From an uncultured Collinsella sp. (GTDB lineage Bacteria > Actinomycetota > Coriobacteriia > Coriobacteriales > Coriobacteriaceae): a stretch of 16,529 nt of DNA. A program made the translations under genes and the position numbers. A model generated the notes under the pieces. That model ran no database searches. It worked only from the letters and a program-made list of their open reading frames with translations, and had not been told where the DNA came from. The stretch spans positions 1 through 16,529 of the forward strand of contig URNJ01000025.1 of assembly GCA_900549215.1 (NCBI GenBank). The letters run 5' to 3'. Below are positions 1-6,272 of this stretch, piece by piece; within the stretch, counting starts at the first letter, position 1, and each line of letters starts with the position of its first letter.

Positions 1-720
1 CTGAGCGTTGCCCCCGAGATCTACCGCGCCATCGATTACCTGATCGCGGAAGGAGAAATCGACGACGAGCACTTGAAGTCCATCGGGACGGCGGCATGCG
101 CCGGCGCCACCAACGGGTTCGTGTCCGGATCGGCGACCGCGGCAATCACTGCCGCAGCAGCAAAGGGCGCCTTCGGCGAGACGGTAAAGGCCGCCGCAAT
201 GGGATCGAGGGGCGCGAACGTCATCGCATCACTCGTCGTGCTAACCATGGAGACGTGCCGAAACTCCTATCTCGTGGCGTCGGGGAGGATCGAGCCCGTC
301 GAGATGGCGAGCAACATGGGCCAATCCGTGTTCTCAACCGTCATGATGCTCGGCGGAGCCGCTGTCGCGACCGCCCTGACAGGCGGGGCGACCCTCCCTG
401 TGCTCATTGGATCCTTCGTCGGCGGAGCGGCGGGAAGCATGGCGTTCAAGCCCGTCTCGTCTTGCGTCATGAAGGTGTGCGTCGATTCCGGCGTCACATT
501 CTTTGGCCTCATCGAGCAAGACTACGAGGTTCCCAAGCACCTGCTTTCGATGCTCGGCATCAAAGGGGCGAGCATTAAAACGGCAAGGGTAAAGACAGCC
601 GCCGTTTCGACGGCGCCCCGACTCTCTGCGCCATCCGTGAAAACGGCGTGCCTGCACACCGCAGACGTCGTCTTCTTTGAGCGAGGGCTCGTCGGCGTCA
701 ACAAGGTTGCATATTCGTAG
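1..720 (+). CDS. Hypothetical glycine-rich, membrane-type protein (5' end outside the window)
   Basis: The reading frame is open from base 1 and ends at TAG 718-720, so this is the C-terminal 239 residues of a longer protein. An internal TTG at 73 could be read as a start, but it has no clear ribosome site and the frame continues upstream, so I treat the gene as partial. Visible features are long Ala/Gly-rich hydrophobic stretches, especially around codons 115-148 (VMMLGGAAVATALTGG and IGSFVGGAAGSMAF), which look like glycine-zipper membrane or pore-type helices. A conserved-looking segment FGLIEQDYEVP follows. The last about 45 residues hold a short run with five-residue periodicity (A-x-V/L-x-T). 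I vaguely recall similar uncharacterised proteins in Clostridia but cannot name a family, and I assign no function. Confidence 0.7.
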   Translation: MSVAPEIYRAIDYLIAEGEIDDEHLKSIGTAACAGATNGFVSGSATAAITAAAAKGAFGETVKAAAMGSRGANVIASLVVLTMETCRNSYLVASGRIEPVEMASNMGQSVFSTVMMLGGAAVATALTGGATLPVLIGSFVGGAAGSMAFKPVSSCVMKVCVDSGVTFFGLIEQDYEVPKHLLSMLGIKGASIKTARVKTAAVSTAPRLSAPSVKTACLHTADVVFFERGLVGVNKVAYS

Positions 721-740
721 GGCGATGCCGGTGCGCATGA

Positions 741-805
741 AGCGACCTGCGGTTTCGCGAATCAATCGAGCCATTCCTGAACCCGCGAATAAGGGGTTGA
801 TTCGC
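741..805 (+). repeat. Intergenic direct repeat, copy A
   Basis: About 65 bases that recur in the same orientation at 1903-1968 with roughly 86% identity by eye (one indel, about eight substitutions). It contains an inverted repeat GCGAATCAA (757-765) / TTGATTCGC (797-805). It lies just after the stop of the hypothetical protein. The dyad could form a hairpin in RNA, but no T-run follows, so it is not an obvious intrinsic terminator. Confidence 0.75.
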
Positions 806-867
806 ACATCGGACACTTAAGACCTCGCGAACAGAATGCATGCGCTACAATGCAAACCAGTTAGCCT

Positions 868-950
868 CGGTACGACCGCTGATGCAAGTCGCCGGGGCTC
901 ACTTGCCTCAGCAGGCAAGTTGCCCGTACGGAACACGCCGACAATCGGCG
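868..950 (+). other. Candidate structured RNA region with alternative hairpins
   Basis: No convincing gene lies in 806-1009. Instead there are dense dyads. ACTTGCCT (901-908) pairs perfectly with AGGCAAGT (913-920) around a four-base loop. CGCCGA (936-941) pairs with TCGGCG (945-950) around CAA. GTACG (870-874) can pair with CGTAC (925-929), closing the first hairpin. GCAAGT at 884-889 could instead pair with ACTTGC at 901-906, excluding the 901-920 hairpin. I do not recognise a riboswitch class or a known housekeeping RNA. The strand is assumed from the downstream gene. Small reading frames cross the region on both strands but lack good ribosome sites. Confidence 0.35.
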
Positions 951-1009
951 GGGGCATGCTGCACCTCGGAATCTCCAGTGCCAGAAACCCACTCGCGTTG
1001 CGGGAATCC

Positions 1010-1038
1010 TTGCATAGCCGGCTTAGATCTGGTATAAG
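1010..1038 (+). promoter_or_regulatory. Sigma70-type promoter for the short RNA and DUF3800 gene
   Basis: TTGCAT (1010-1015) and TATAAG (1033-1038) are separated by exactly 17 bases. Transcription would start near 1045, at the first base of the hairpin that opens the predicted short RNA. This is one of the best promoter matches in the window. Confidence 0.65.
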
Positions 1039-1044
1039 AATTTT

Positions 1045-1100
1045 GGTGGCTGTTTCAGCTACCTCCAAGTGCCGGGGGCTTATCCCCCGGCTTTTATTCT
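1045..1100 (+). ncRNA. Predicted short structured RNA upstream of the DUF3800 gene
   Basis: From the predicted start the transcript would be about 50-56 nt. It holds an 8-bp hairpin GGTGGCTG (1045-1052) / CAGCTACC (1056-1063) with loop TTT and one G-U pair. A short linker (1064-1070) follows, then a strong terminator hairpin (1071-1091) and a T-rich tail. Comparative genomics by Weinberg and colleagues reported several structured RNA motifs named for their association with DUF3800 genes. I cannot tell which class, if any, this matches. An alternative is that it is only an attenuating leader of the DUF3800 mRNA. Promoter, hairpins and tail are seen in the sequence; an independent RNA function is inferred. 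Confidence 0.55.
1071..1100 (+). terminator. Intrinsic terminator between the short RNA and the DUF3800 gene
   Basis: Perfect 8-bp GC-rich stem GCCGGGGG (1071-1078) / CCCCCGGC (1084-1091), loop CTTAT, then TTTTATTCT. It sits between the promoter and the start codon at 1116. Most transcripts should therefore stop here, and only read-through RNA would encode the protein. Confidence 0.85.
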
Positions 1101-1115
1101 ATCCAGGGGCATATA

Positions 1116-1793
1116 TTGGCGCGAGACCTGAGCATATTCGTCGACGAGAGCGGCGATCGGGGCGGAAAGGCCCGGTACTACCTTTTGACCCTCGTGGTCC
1201 ACGACCAGTCGGAGGGCATTGCCGACAAGGTCTCCCGATACGAGCAGTCCCTCGCCAGCTCCGACCTCCCGAACATACCGTTCCATTCTGAGCCGCTGCT
1301 GAACGGCCACGGGCCGTACGAGGGGATCGACCTGCAGGCGCGCAAGAAGATGCTGTACTCGTTCAACGTTCTGGTTCAGCGCCTTCCCGTCTCCTATAGA
1401 ACGTTCGTCTACCGCAGAAGCGAGTTCGAGGATCTGGCAAAGCTCACCTCGCGCATGAAGCGCGATATTTCGGGCCTTTTGTTTGATCGCTTAGAATTCT
1501 TTCAAAGCTTCGACGAGGTGAAGGTCTATTACGACAACGGCCAGGACATCGTGAAGCAGGCGCTCGACCAGTCGATCGGCTTCGTGCTTTCCAAAGGGGT
1601 CGTCGAGCGGCGCAAGACTTCGATGACCGACTACCGTCTCGAGCAAGCAGCGGACTACCTCTGCACCATCGAGCTTGCGGCGGTCAAGTACGCGGCGAAG
1701 GAAGACGGCGAGACTTACAACAAGTTCTTCGGCGGCATAGGCACGTTCAAGAAGAACTGGCTCAAGCAAGCGCGCCGCAAGATGATCAAGTAG
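1116..1793 (+). CDS. DUF3800 domain protein, possible RNA-linked nuclease or toxin
   Basis: 225 residues. The start is TTG 1116, preceded by AGGGG (1104-1108) at a normal distance; no better start lies nearby. DUF3800 hallmarks are visible: an N-terminal FVDESGD (residues 8-14), a central acidic position in VYYDNGQD (Asp140), and a C-terminal LEQAADYLC (Gln177, Asp180). These spaced acidic residues fit an RNase H-like metal site, which has been suggested for the family; activity here is inferred. Length is typical. No signal peptide or membrane helix is seen. The C-terminus is very basic (QARRKMIK), which would suit nucleic acid binding. The upstream promoter, tiny RNA and terminator suggest that the protein is kept at low level and may be bound or controlled by the RNA. 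Family assignment is fairly firm; biological role is unknown. Confidence 0.85.
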   Translation: MARDLSIFVDESGDRGGKARYYLLTLVVHDQSEGIADKVSRYEQSLASSDLPNIPFHSEPLLNGHGPYEGIDLQARKKMLYSFNVLVQRLPVSYRTFVYRRSEFEDLAKLTSRMKRDISGLLFDRLEFFQSFDEVKVYYDNGQDIVKQALDQSIGFVLSKGVVERRKTSMTDYRLEQAADYLCTIELAAVKYAAKEDGETYNKFFGGIGTFKKNWLKQARRKMIK

Positions 1794-1902
1794 CGGGATG
1801 CTGCCAAGGGGGCTTTTCCGCCCCTGTCCTCTGATCTCCCGAATCACCCTTTTCCAAGCCACTCGCTACGAACCCCGGCGGAAACCAGGGAGTGATTAAA
1901 GG

Positions 1903-1968
1903 AGCGACCTGCGGTTTTGCGAATCAATTGAGTCATTCCCGAAACCGCGAATTAAGGGCCTGATTCGC
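1903..1968 (+). repeat. Intergenic direct repeat, copy B
   Basis: Second copy of the repeat at 741-805, same orientation, 110 bases after the DUF3800 stop. The dyad is kept (GCGAATCA 1919-1926 / TGATTCGC 1961-1968). A second pairing CGGTTT (1912-1917) / AAACCG (1942-1947) crosses the first, so the two stems are either alternatives or a pseudoknot. Confidence 0.75.
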
Positions 1969-2178
1969 TCAAATTGCGCACGAATCAGCCCTCGGGCAGT
2001 ACGACGCGACACGCATCGACAACACTCGGACTGGATTAGTCATCGAGTGGGAGTAGTAATAGAACATTTATTCTTGTTTTTCATGCGGTTTCATACGGTT
2101 CCGATGGCGACCGATGGGGACGTTTCGGAACCGCCGCACCTGCAAGCCACATGGTTTCACAATCGGGCAAAAACTCAG
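1969..2178. other. Gene-free stretch with two inverted repeats
   Basis: No convincing gene lies between the DUF3800 stop (1793) and the dehydrogenase stop (2250). Besides repeat copy B, a nested hairpin is visible: CACTCG (2023-2028) / CGAGTG (2044-2049), with GACT / AGTC inside. There is also a 9-bp inverted repeat CGGTTCCGA (2096-2104) / TCGGAACCG (2125-2133). A 68-codon plus-strand frame from 2047 runs straight through the terminator at 2179-2207 and has no family resemblance, so I do not call it. Confidence 0.5.
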
Positions 2179-2207
2179 AAGGCTCCTCGTGAAAAACGAG
2201 GAGCCTT
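2179..2207 (-). terminator. Terminator downstream of the alcohol dehydrogenase operon
   Basis: Perfect 12-bp stem AAGGCTCCTCGT (2179-2190) / ACGAGGAGCCTT (2196-2207), loop GAAAA. It lies 43 bases past the stop of the minus-strand dehydrogenase. Read on the minus strand it is followed by CTGAGTTTTT. On the plus strand the tail is only weakly T-rich, so it may act in both directions. Confidence 0.85.
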
Positions 2208-2249
2208 CCTGTTTCCTTCAGCGCGGGCGGATTGGGACCCGCTGCCGAT

Positions 2250-3413
2250 CTAGAGGCACTCGGTCAGAATCTGGAACACCTCGCTGCGCTCCAGTTTCTT
2301 GGCGCAGCCGCCGGTGAGCACGCAGGTGTCCGCAACCTTGTGCAGCGTCTCGTCGGACGCGTCGGAGCCCATCTCGGCGAAGCTCGTGGGAAGCCCCATC
2401 TCGCCGATGAACGTCTGCAGGCGGTCGATACCCTCCAACGCCACCGTAAGGTCGTCTTTGCCCTTGGCGTCGACGTCCCACACCTCGCGTGCCCAGCGGG
2501 CGAACTGCGCGGGCGCCTCGGGGGCCAGGTGGCGGTAGAGCGCAGGGTGGATGACCGCGAGGCCCATTCCGTGGTTGGTGTGGGTGTACGCGCCGTACTG
2601 GTGCTGGATCATGTGCGCCTGGAAATCCGTTGACTTGCCGATCTTGAGCACGCCGTTCTCGGCCATGGCGGAGTCGTATACGAGCTCGCTTCGGGCATCG
2701 AGGTTCTGGTCGTCGTCCGCGATGAGGCGCATGTTGCGGATGACGTTACGCTGGATGGCGAGGTTGATGTCGTCGGTGACGTTGCGCCCGCGCGGGCTTC
2801 CGAAATAGCTCTCCATGCAGTGCGAGAGCGTGTCGAACGCGCCGCTCATGAACTGCGCGTGCGGTACGGTGAGCGTGAGCGCTGGGTCAAGCGCCGCCCA
2901 CGAGGGCAGCGCGCCGAAGAAGGCACCCTTCACATGCGTTTCCTCGTTGGTGATGACGGCGCCGTTGTTCTGCTCGGCGCCCGTGCCGGAGAGTGTCACG
3001 ATGCAGCCCATGGGGATGAACGAGCTCGGCATCTTGCCGTCGACGTGCTCGAACGTCTCGATGTCCTCGTCAAGCATCGCCTGCGCGGAGACCACCTTGC
3101 AGCAGTCGAAGACCGACCCGCCGCCGACGGAGAGAATGAAGTCGACCTGTTCCTTGCGTGCGAGCGCGGCGCCTTCCTGGCACTTCTCGTAGGTCGGATT
3201 GGGCATGATGCCGCCGAAGTCCACCACGCGCTTGCCCGCGCTCGTGAGCTTATCGACCACGTGGCCGTAGACGCCGGTTCGCTTGACCGAGCCTCCGCCG
3301 TAGGCGAGCATCACTGTCTTGCCCATGGCACCCATCTCGGCGTCGAGCGCCTGGTCCATGGCCCCCTCGCCGAAGTAGTTCCTGACCGGGTAGTCGTACG
3401 TGAATGAGTTCAT
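2250..3413 (-). CDS. yqhD: Iron-containing alcohol dehydrogenase, YqhD-like aldehyde reductase
   Basis: 387 residues from ATG at 3413, chosen because AGGAGG (3421-3426) sits seven bases upstream; the longer frame to 3488 starts with an unrelated basic leader. The NADPH-binding motif GGGSVFDCCK spans residues 97-106. The metal ligands fall at Asp194, His198, His267 and His281, and these numbers and the 387-residue length match what I know of E. coli YqhD. The family reduces short-chain and lipid-derived aldehydes to alcohols with NADPH in the cytosol. The gene is the second of an operon behind an aldo/keto reductase (44-base gap), an arrangement like E. coli yqhD-dkgA. The native substrate could also be butyraldehyde or another fermentation aldehyde. 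Family assignment is strong; the symbol is by resemblance. Confidence 0.93.
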   Translation of the reverse strand: MNSFTYDYPVRNYFGEGAMDQALDAEMGAMGKTVMLAYGGGSVKRTGVYGHVVDKLTSAGKRVVDFGGIMPNPTYEKCQEGAALARKEQVDFILSVGGGSVFDCCKVVSAQAMLDEDIETFEHVDGKMPSSFIPMGCIVTLSGTGAEQNNGAVITNEETHVKGAFFGALPSWAALDPALTLTVPHAQFMSGAFDTLSHCMESYFGSPRGRNVTDDINLAIQRNVIRNMRLIADDDQNLDARSELVYDSAMAENGVLKIGKSTDFQAHMIQHQYGAYTHTNHGMGLAVIHPALYRHLAPEAPAQFARWAREVWDVDAKGKDDLTVALEGIDRLQTFIGEMGLPTSFAEMGSDASDETLHKVADTCVLTGGCAKKLERSEVFQILTECL

Positions 3414-3457
3414 GGCAATTCCTCCTAGTAAGTTATCAGTGCGGTCTGACCGCTCGT

Positions 3458-4300
3458 CTACACGTTGCGCACGAGCCCGGACAGCCATTCGATGGTGGCG
3501 GGGTCGTGGTGGTCGAAGAACGCGCTGCGCCCGGTGTCGAGCGCGGCGATGGCGACCATCTCGTCGTCGCCCAGCGCGAAGTCGAAGACGTCGAAGTTTT
3601 GCTCCATGCGATCGCGGTGCGTGCTCTTAGGGATGCAGACCACACCGCGCTGCAGCAGCCAGCGCAGCACGACCTGGGCGACCGTCTTGCCGTGCGCCTC
3701 GCCGATGCGAGCGAGGACCTCGTTGCGGAAGAGGTCGTTTCTGCCCTCCGCAAAGGGTGCCCAGCCCTCCATGGCTACCTCCTTGCCGGCCATATACTCC
3801 TGCGCGTCGCGCTGCTGGAAGAACACGTTGCACTCGACTTGGTTCACGGCGGGGGCGATGCGGTTGAACGAGATGAGGTTTGCGAGGTGATCGGGGTAGA
3901 AGTTGGCTGTGCCTATGGCGCGGATAACGCCCTGCTCGTAGAGCTCCTCCATGGCGCGCCACGCGCCGAAGACGTCGCCGAACGGCTGATGGATGAGGTA
4001 GAGGTCGACGTAGTCGAGCCCCAGGCGCTGGAGCGTGGCGTCCACCGCCGGCATGCCTGCGTCGTAGACACTCGGCCAGAGCTTGGTGGAGACGAAGATC
4101 TTGTCGCGCGCGATGCCGCTTTTGGCGATGGCACGGCCCACGGCGCGCTCGTTCATGTAGGCGTTGGCGGTGTCGATGTGCTCGTAGCCAGCCGCGAGCG
4201 CGGCGGTTGCGGCCGCCTCGGCCTCGGCCGGGGTCATGAGGAAGGTGCCCAAACCCTCGATGGGCATCTCTACGTCGTTGTTGAGCTTCAGATACTCCAT
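3458..4300 (-). CDS. Aldo/keto reductase
   Basis: 280 residues from ATG at 4300, which is preceded on the minus strand by AAGGAGGAGACC; an upstream GTG/ATG extension of 11 residues has no ribosome site. The catalytic tetrad is visible: Asp43 and Tyr48 (HIDTANAY), Lys73 (VSTKLW) and His104 (LIHQPF). The C-terminal IPKSTHRDRMEQN matches the NADPH 2'-phosphate-binding segment. The length is normal for DkgA/AKR5-like enzymes, which reduce small carbonyls such as methylglyoxal or keto-sugars. It is the first gene of the operon with the YqhD-like enzyme and is divergent from a LysR regulator, which fits carbonyl or aldehyde detoxification under LysR control. The substrate is not readable from sequence. 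Confidence 0.93.
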   Translation of the reverse strand: MEYLKLNNDVEMPIEGLGTFLMTPAEAEAAATAALAAGYEHIDTANAYMNERAVGRAIAKSGIARDKIFVSTKLWPSVYDAGMPAVDATLQRLGLDYVDLYLIHQPFGDVFGAWRAMEELYEQGVIRAIGTANFYPDHLANLISFNRIAPAVNQVECNVFFQQRDAQEYMAGKEVAMEGWAPFAEGRNDLFRNEVLARIGEAHGKTVAQVVLRWLLQRGVVCIPKSTHRDRMEQNFDVFDFALGDDEMVAIAALDTGRSAFFDHHDPATIEWLSGLVRNV

Positions 4301-4428
4301 GGTCTCCTCCTTATGGTGACTTTTCGAATACAAGGCTACGGCGTTTACTGACGTGCGAGAAGTTCACGTTGGAATGATGGATATAACCATGGGGTATATA
4401 CGGCACATAATGCGTGACAGGAGGATCG
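4301..4428. promoter_or_regulatory. Divergent control region with candidate LysR operator
   Basis: The 128 bases between the divergent aldo/keto reductase and LysR genes hold a near-palindrome at 4381-4399 (ATATAACC...GGGTATAT, 7 of 9 pairs) and an ACGTG (4351-4355) / CACGT (4365-4369) inverted repeat. Either could be the LysR binding site. I could not fix the -10 and -35 elements with confidence. Confidence 0.45.
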
Positions 4429-5328
4429 ATGTACAACCCACAGCTTGACACTTTCATCCGCGTGGCGGAGGCGGGCAGCTTCTCCAAGGCGGCACAAGAG
4501 TCCTTCATCACGCCCACGGCCGTCATCAAGCAGATGAACCTGCTGGAGTCGCGGCTAGGCCTTACGCTGTTCCACCGATCGCATCAGGGGCTTTCGCTTA
4601 CGCGAGCAGGCAGGTCGCTGCTCGCCGACGCCCGCCATATCGTGCAGTACTCTCAAGAATCAATCGCACGCGCCCGCGTCGCCGAGCGTGGAGAGAAGCG
4701 CATCATCCGCGTGGGAGTGTCGCTCATGACGCCCAGCACGCCGCTCACGAAGCTGTGGCCGAAGGTGAAGGAACGTTGCCCTGGCATGAGCCTTCAGGTG
4801 GTCACGTTTGAAAACACACCCTCGGCGGCGCGCGGTTTGGCGAACCTCGGGCAAGACATGGATATCGTGGCGGGGATTTTCGACGATGCCTTTCTTAAAG
4901 AGCGCGGGTGCCTGGGCCTCGAGCTTTCGCGCGAGCCGCTCTGGTGCGCCGTTCCCGTCGACAACGAACTCGCCAAACGCGACATTGTCACATTCGACGA
5001 CCTCCACAATCACAGTCTTATGCTTATACGCCGGGGCTGGAACACCGAAATCGACCGCGTACGCGACGAGATACTCTTGCATCATCCTCAAATCGCGCTC
5101 GTAGACTTCCCGCAATATCGGGTGGAGGTGTTCAATCGCGGCGCGAACGAGGACCTCGCGCTTGCGACGCTGCCGTTGTGGGCCAACGTCCACCCCATGC
5201 TCAAAACCGTCCCTACCGATTGGGACTGTCTCGTGTCTTACGGGCTGCTTCATTCGCCGCACCCCGCAGACCATGTGCGGGAGTTCCTCGATGCGGTGTC
5301 TGCCGTGCTCGAGGCAAAGCATCGATAG
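4429..5328 (+). CDS. LysR-family transcriptional regulator
   Basis: 299 residues from ATG at 4429, with AGGAGG four bases upstream; an in-frame GTG at 4414 would add five residues before the ribosome site and is rejected. The N-terminal winged helix-turn-helix is typical: FIRVAEAGSFSKAAQ (residues 9-23), SRLGLTLFHRS and LTRAG by about residue 65. A linker helix and a periplasmic-binding-like effector domain follow (about 90-295). The length is standard. It is transcribed away from the aldo/keto reductase and dehydrogenase operon, the usual LysR arrangement, so it most likely controls that operon and itself. The inducer is unknown; an aldehyde or a redox signal is a guess. Confidence 0.95.
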   Translation: MYNPQLDTFIRVAEAGSFSKAAQESFITPTAVIKQMNLLESRLGLTLFHRSHQGLSLTRAGRSLLADARHIVQYSQESIARARVAERGEKRIIRVGVSLMTPSTPLTKLWPKVKERCPGMSLQVVTFENTPSAARGLANLGQDMDIVAGIFDDAFLKERGCLGLELSREPLWCAVPVDNELAKRDIVTFDDLHNHSLMLIRRGWNTEIDRVRDEILLHHPQIALVDFPQYRVEVFNRGANEDLALATLPLWANVHPMLKTVPTDWDCLVSYGLLHSPHPADHVREFLDAVSAVLEAKHR

Positions 5329-5470
5329 GCAATCGCGAACAGATGCGCTTATGCCTATGGGAATAACGGGAACTGGCTTCTGAGCTTGCGTTTTGATACC
5401 GTCGAGTACCGCCCGATGTTGTTTCGGCGTCGCCATAGAGCAAAGCCATCAGCGAAATGACGGGAATAAC

Positions 5471-5505
5471 AGCCTCCGAACCTTCTGTTCGGAGGCTTTC
5501 TTTTT
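5471..5505 (+). terminator. Intrinsic terminator after the LysR gene
   Basis: Perfect 10-bp stem AGCCTCCGAA (5471-5480) / TTCGGAGGCT (5488-5497), followed by TTCTTTTT. It lies 142 bases past the LysR stop. It also lies beyond the 3' end of the minus-strand MerR gene, and so separates the converging units. Confidence 0.88.
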
Positions 5506-5557
5506 GCATGTCTGCCTAAACGACTCCTTGCCAAAGCCCCTTGAGCATCGGGCGGCA

Positions 5558-5998
5558 TTATTGAGCGTGGGCGCTATCGTAGGTATCTTTGATCTCTTCC
5601 GGCAAATCGTCGGGAATCAGCGCCTTCACTCTATCCTCGTTGCCATCTTGGATCGCCTGCTCGTAGTACCAGCATTTGAACTTCAACATATCCAGCGCAC
5701 GGTTCATGTTCGCGATTTCCGATTCCATGTGGGCCTTCCGCTCCTCGAACATGGCCTTGCGCTTGGGATATGTCGATGGGCCCTCCGCGCACCATTCCAT
5801 GAACAGCCGGATGTCCTTGATCTCCATCCCAGCCTTCTTTAAGCATTCGATGACCCGAAGCGCCTCGAGTTCCGTATCGCCGAATCGGCGAATGCCGGAT
5901 GTCCGCTCCAATTCCGGGAACAATCCCTGCTTGTCGTAATAGCGCAGCGTGGAAACGGGCAGACCGAACATATCCGCCACCTGTCCGATTGTGTACAT
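5558..5998 (-). CDS. MerR-family transcriptional regulator
   Basis: 146 residues from ATG at 5998, with GGAGG four bases upstream; a TTG five codons earlier overlaps the ribosome site and is rejected. The N-terminal MerR winged helix is clear: MYTIGQVADMFGLPVSTLRYYDKQGL (given here as residues 1-26 in outline), then IRRFGDTELEALRVIECLKKAG. A dimerisation coiled coil spans about 80-108, ending in FKCWYYEQA. Cys52, Cys70 and Cys109 are possible thiol sensors, by analogy with electrophile-sensing MerR proteins such as AdhR; this is inference. The gene is divergent from the decarboxylase-cupin and hydrolase genes, and the region between carries a typical MerR promoter. Confidence 0.93.
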   Translation of the reverse strand: MYTIGQVADMFGLPVSTLRYYDKQGLFPELERTSGIRRFGDTELEALRVIECLKKAGMEIKDIRLFMEWCAEGPSTYPKRKAMFEERKAHMESEIANMNRALDMLKFKCWYYEQAIQDGNEDRVKALIPDDLPEEIKDTYDSAHAQ

Positions 5999-6029
5999 GG
6001 TTCCTCCGGACAAATCTCGAATTTACTCC

Positions 6030-6060
6030 TTGACCTAAAGTTAGGTTTAGGTATTACCTT
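6030..6060 (+). promoter_or_regulatory. MerR-type promoter with 19-bp spacer and operator dyad
   Basis: TTGACC (6030-6035) is followed, after 19 bases, by TACCTT (6055-6060). The spacer carries ACCTAAA (6033-6039) / TTTAGGT (6046-6052) and the tighter dyad ACCTAA AG TTAGGT (6033-6046). A long spacer with a dyad between -35 and -10 is the classic MerR-activated design. Its plus orientation points to the genes starting at 6273. The -10 is poor, as expected for an activator-dependent promoter. A 16-bp-spaced TATTAC is an alternative -10. Confidence 0.65.
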
Positions 6061-6110
6061 TATTTTCGTCAATATATATAAGGAGTGCAAGGGATTTTCG
6101 CCAAAGGCGC

Positions 6111-6212
6111 GCGCTTGCCGGAACGGTTTTCGCCGGCGGCGTGAACGGCGTGGGCGAAATCGCCGGGCATCCCGCTCTGGAGCAGGCACATCGAATGGGC
6201 ATGGAAATCTAG
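6111..6212 (+). pseudogene. Remnant of a flavodoxin-like oxidoreductase (C-terminus only)
   Basis: In the frame ending at TAG 6210-6212 the translation reads GTVFAGGVNGVGEIAGHP, then ALEQAHRMGMEI. This resembles the last residues of flavodoxin-family NAD(P)H oxidoreductases, in which a GHPALEKAxxMGK-like end is common. No start codon precedes it in frame and nothing upstream looks like the rest of a flavodoxin, so only a fragment is left. It lies between the MerR promoter and the next gene, and probably marks an ancestral operon member lost by deletion. The resemblance is from memory. Confidence 0.45.
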
Positions 6213-6272
6213 GCGCGGCTTAGCTGCGCGAAAGCAGTTTGTACTCAAAACCATCGACAGGAGGAATCAAAC

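Noticed and set aside
836..1291. 151-codon plus-strand frame overlapping the DUF3800 start, and a 65-codon frame at 840-1037
   Set aside because: They run through the promoter and (for the longer) the terminator hairpin, have no ribosome site, and show no family resemblance.
2047..2253. 68-codon plus-strand frame
   Set aside because: It reads across the 12-bp terminator stem and its end is shaped by that hairpin; no ribosome site or recognisable domain.
3404..4351. 315-codon plus-strand frame opposite the aldo/keto reductase
   Set aside because: Antisense shadow: the minus strand encodes a complete catalytic tetrad and has a good ribosome site.
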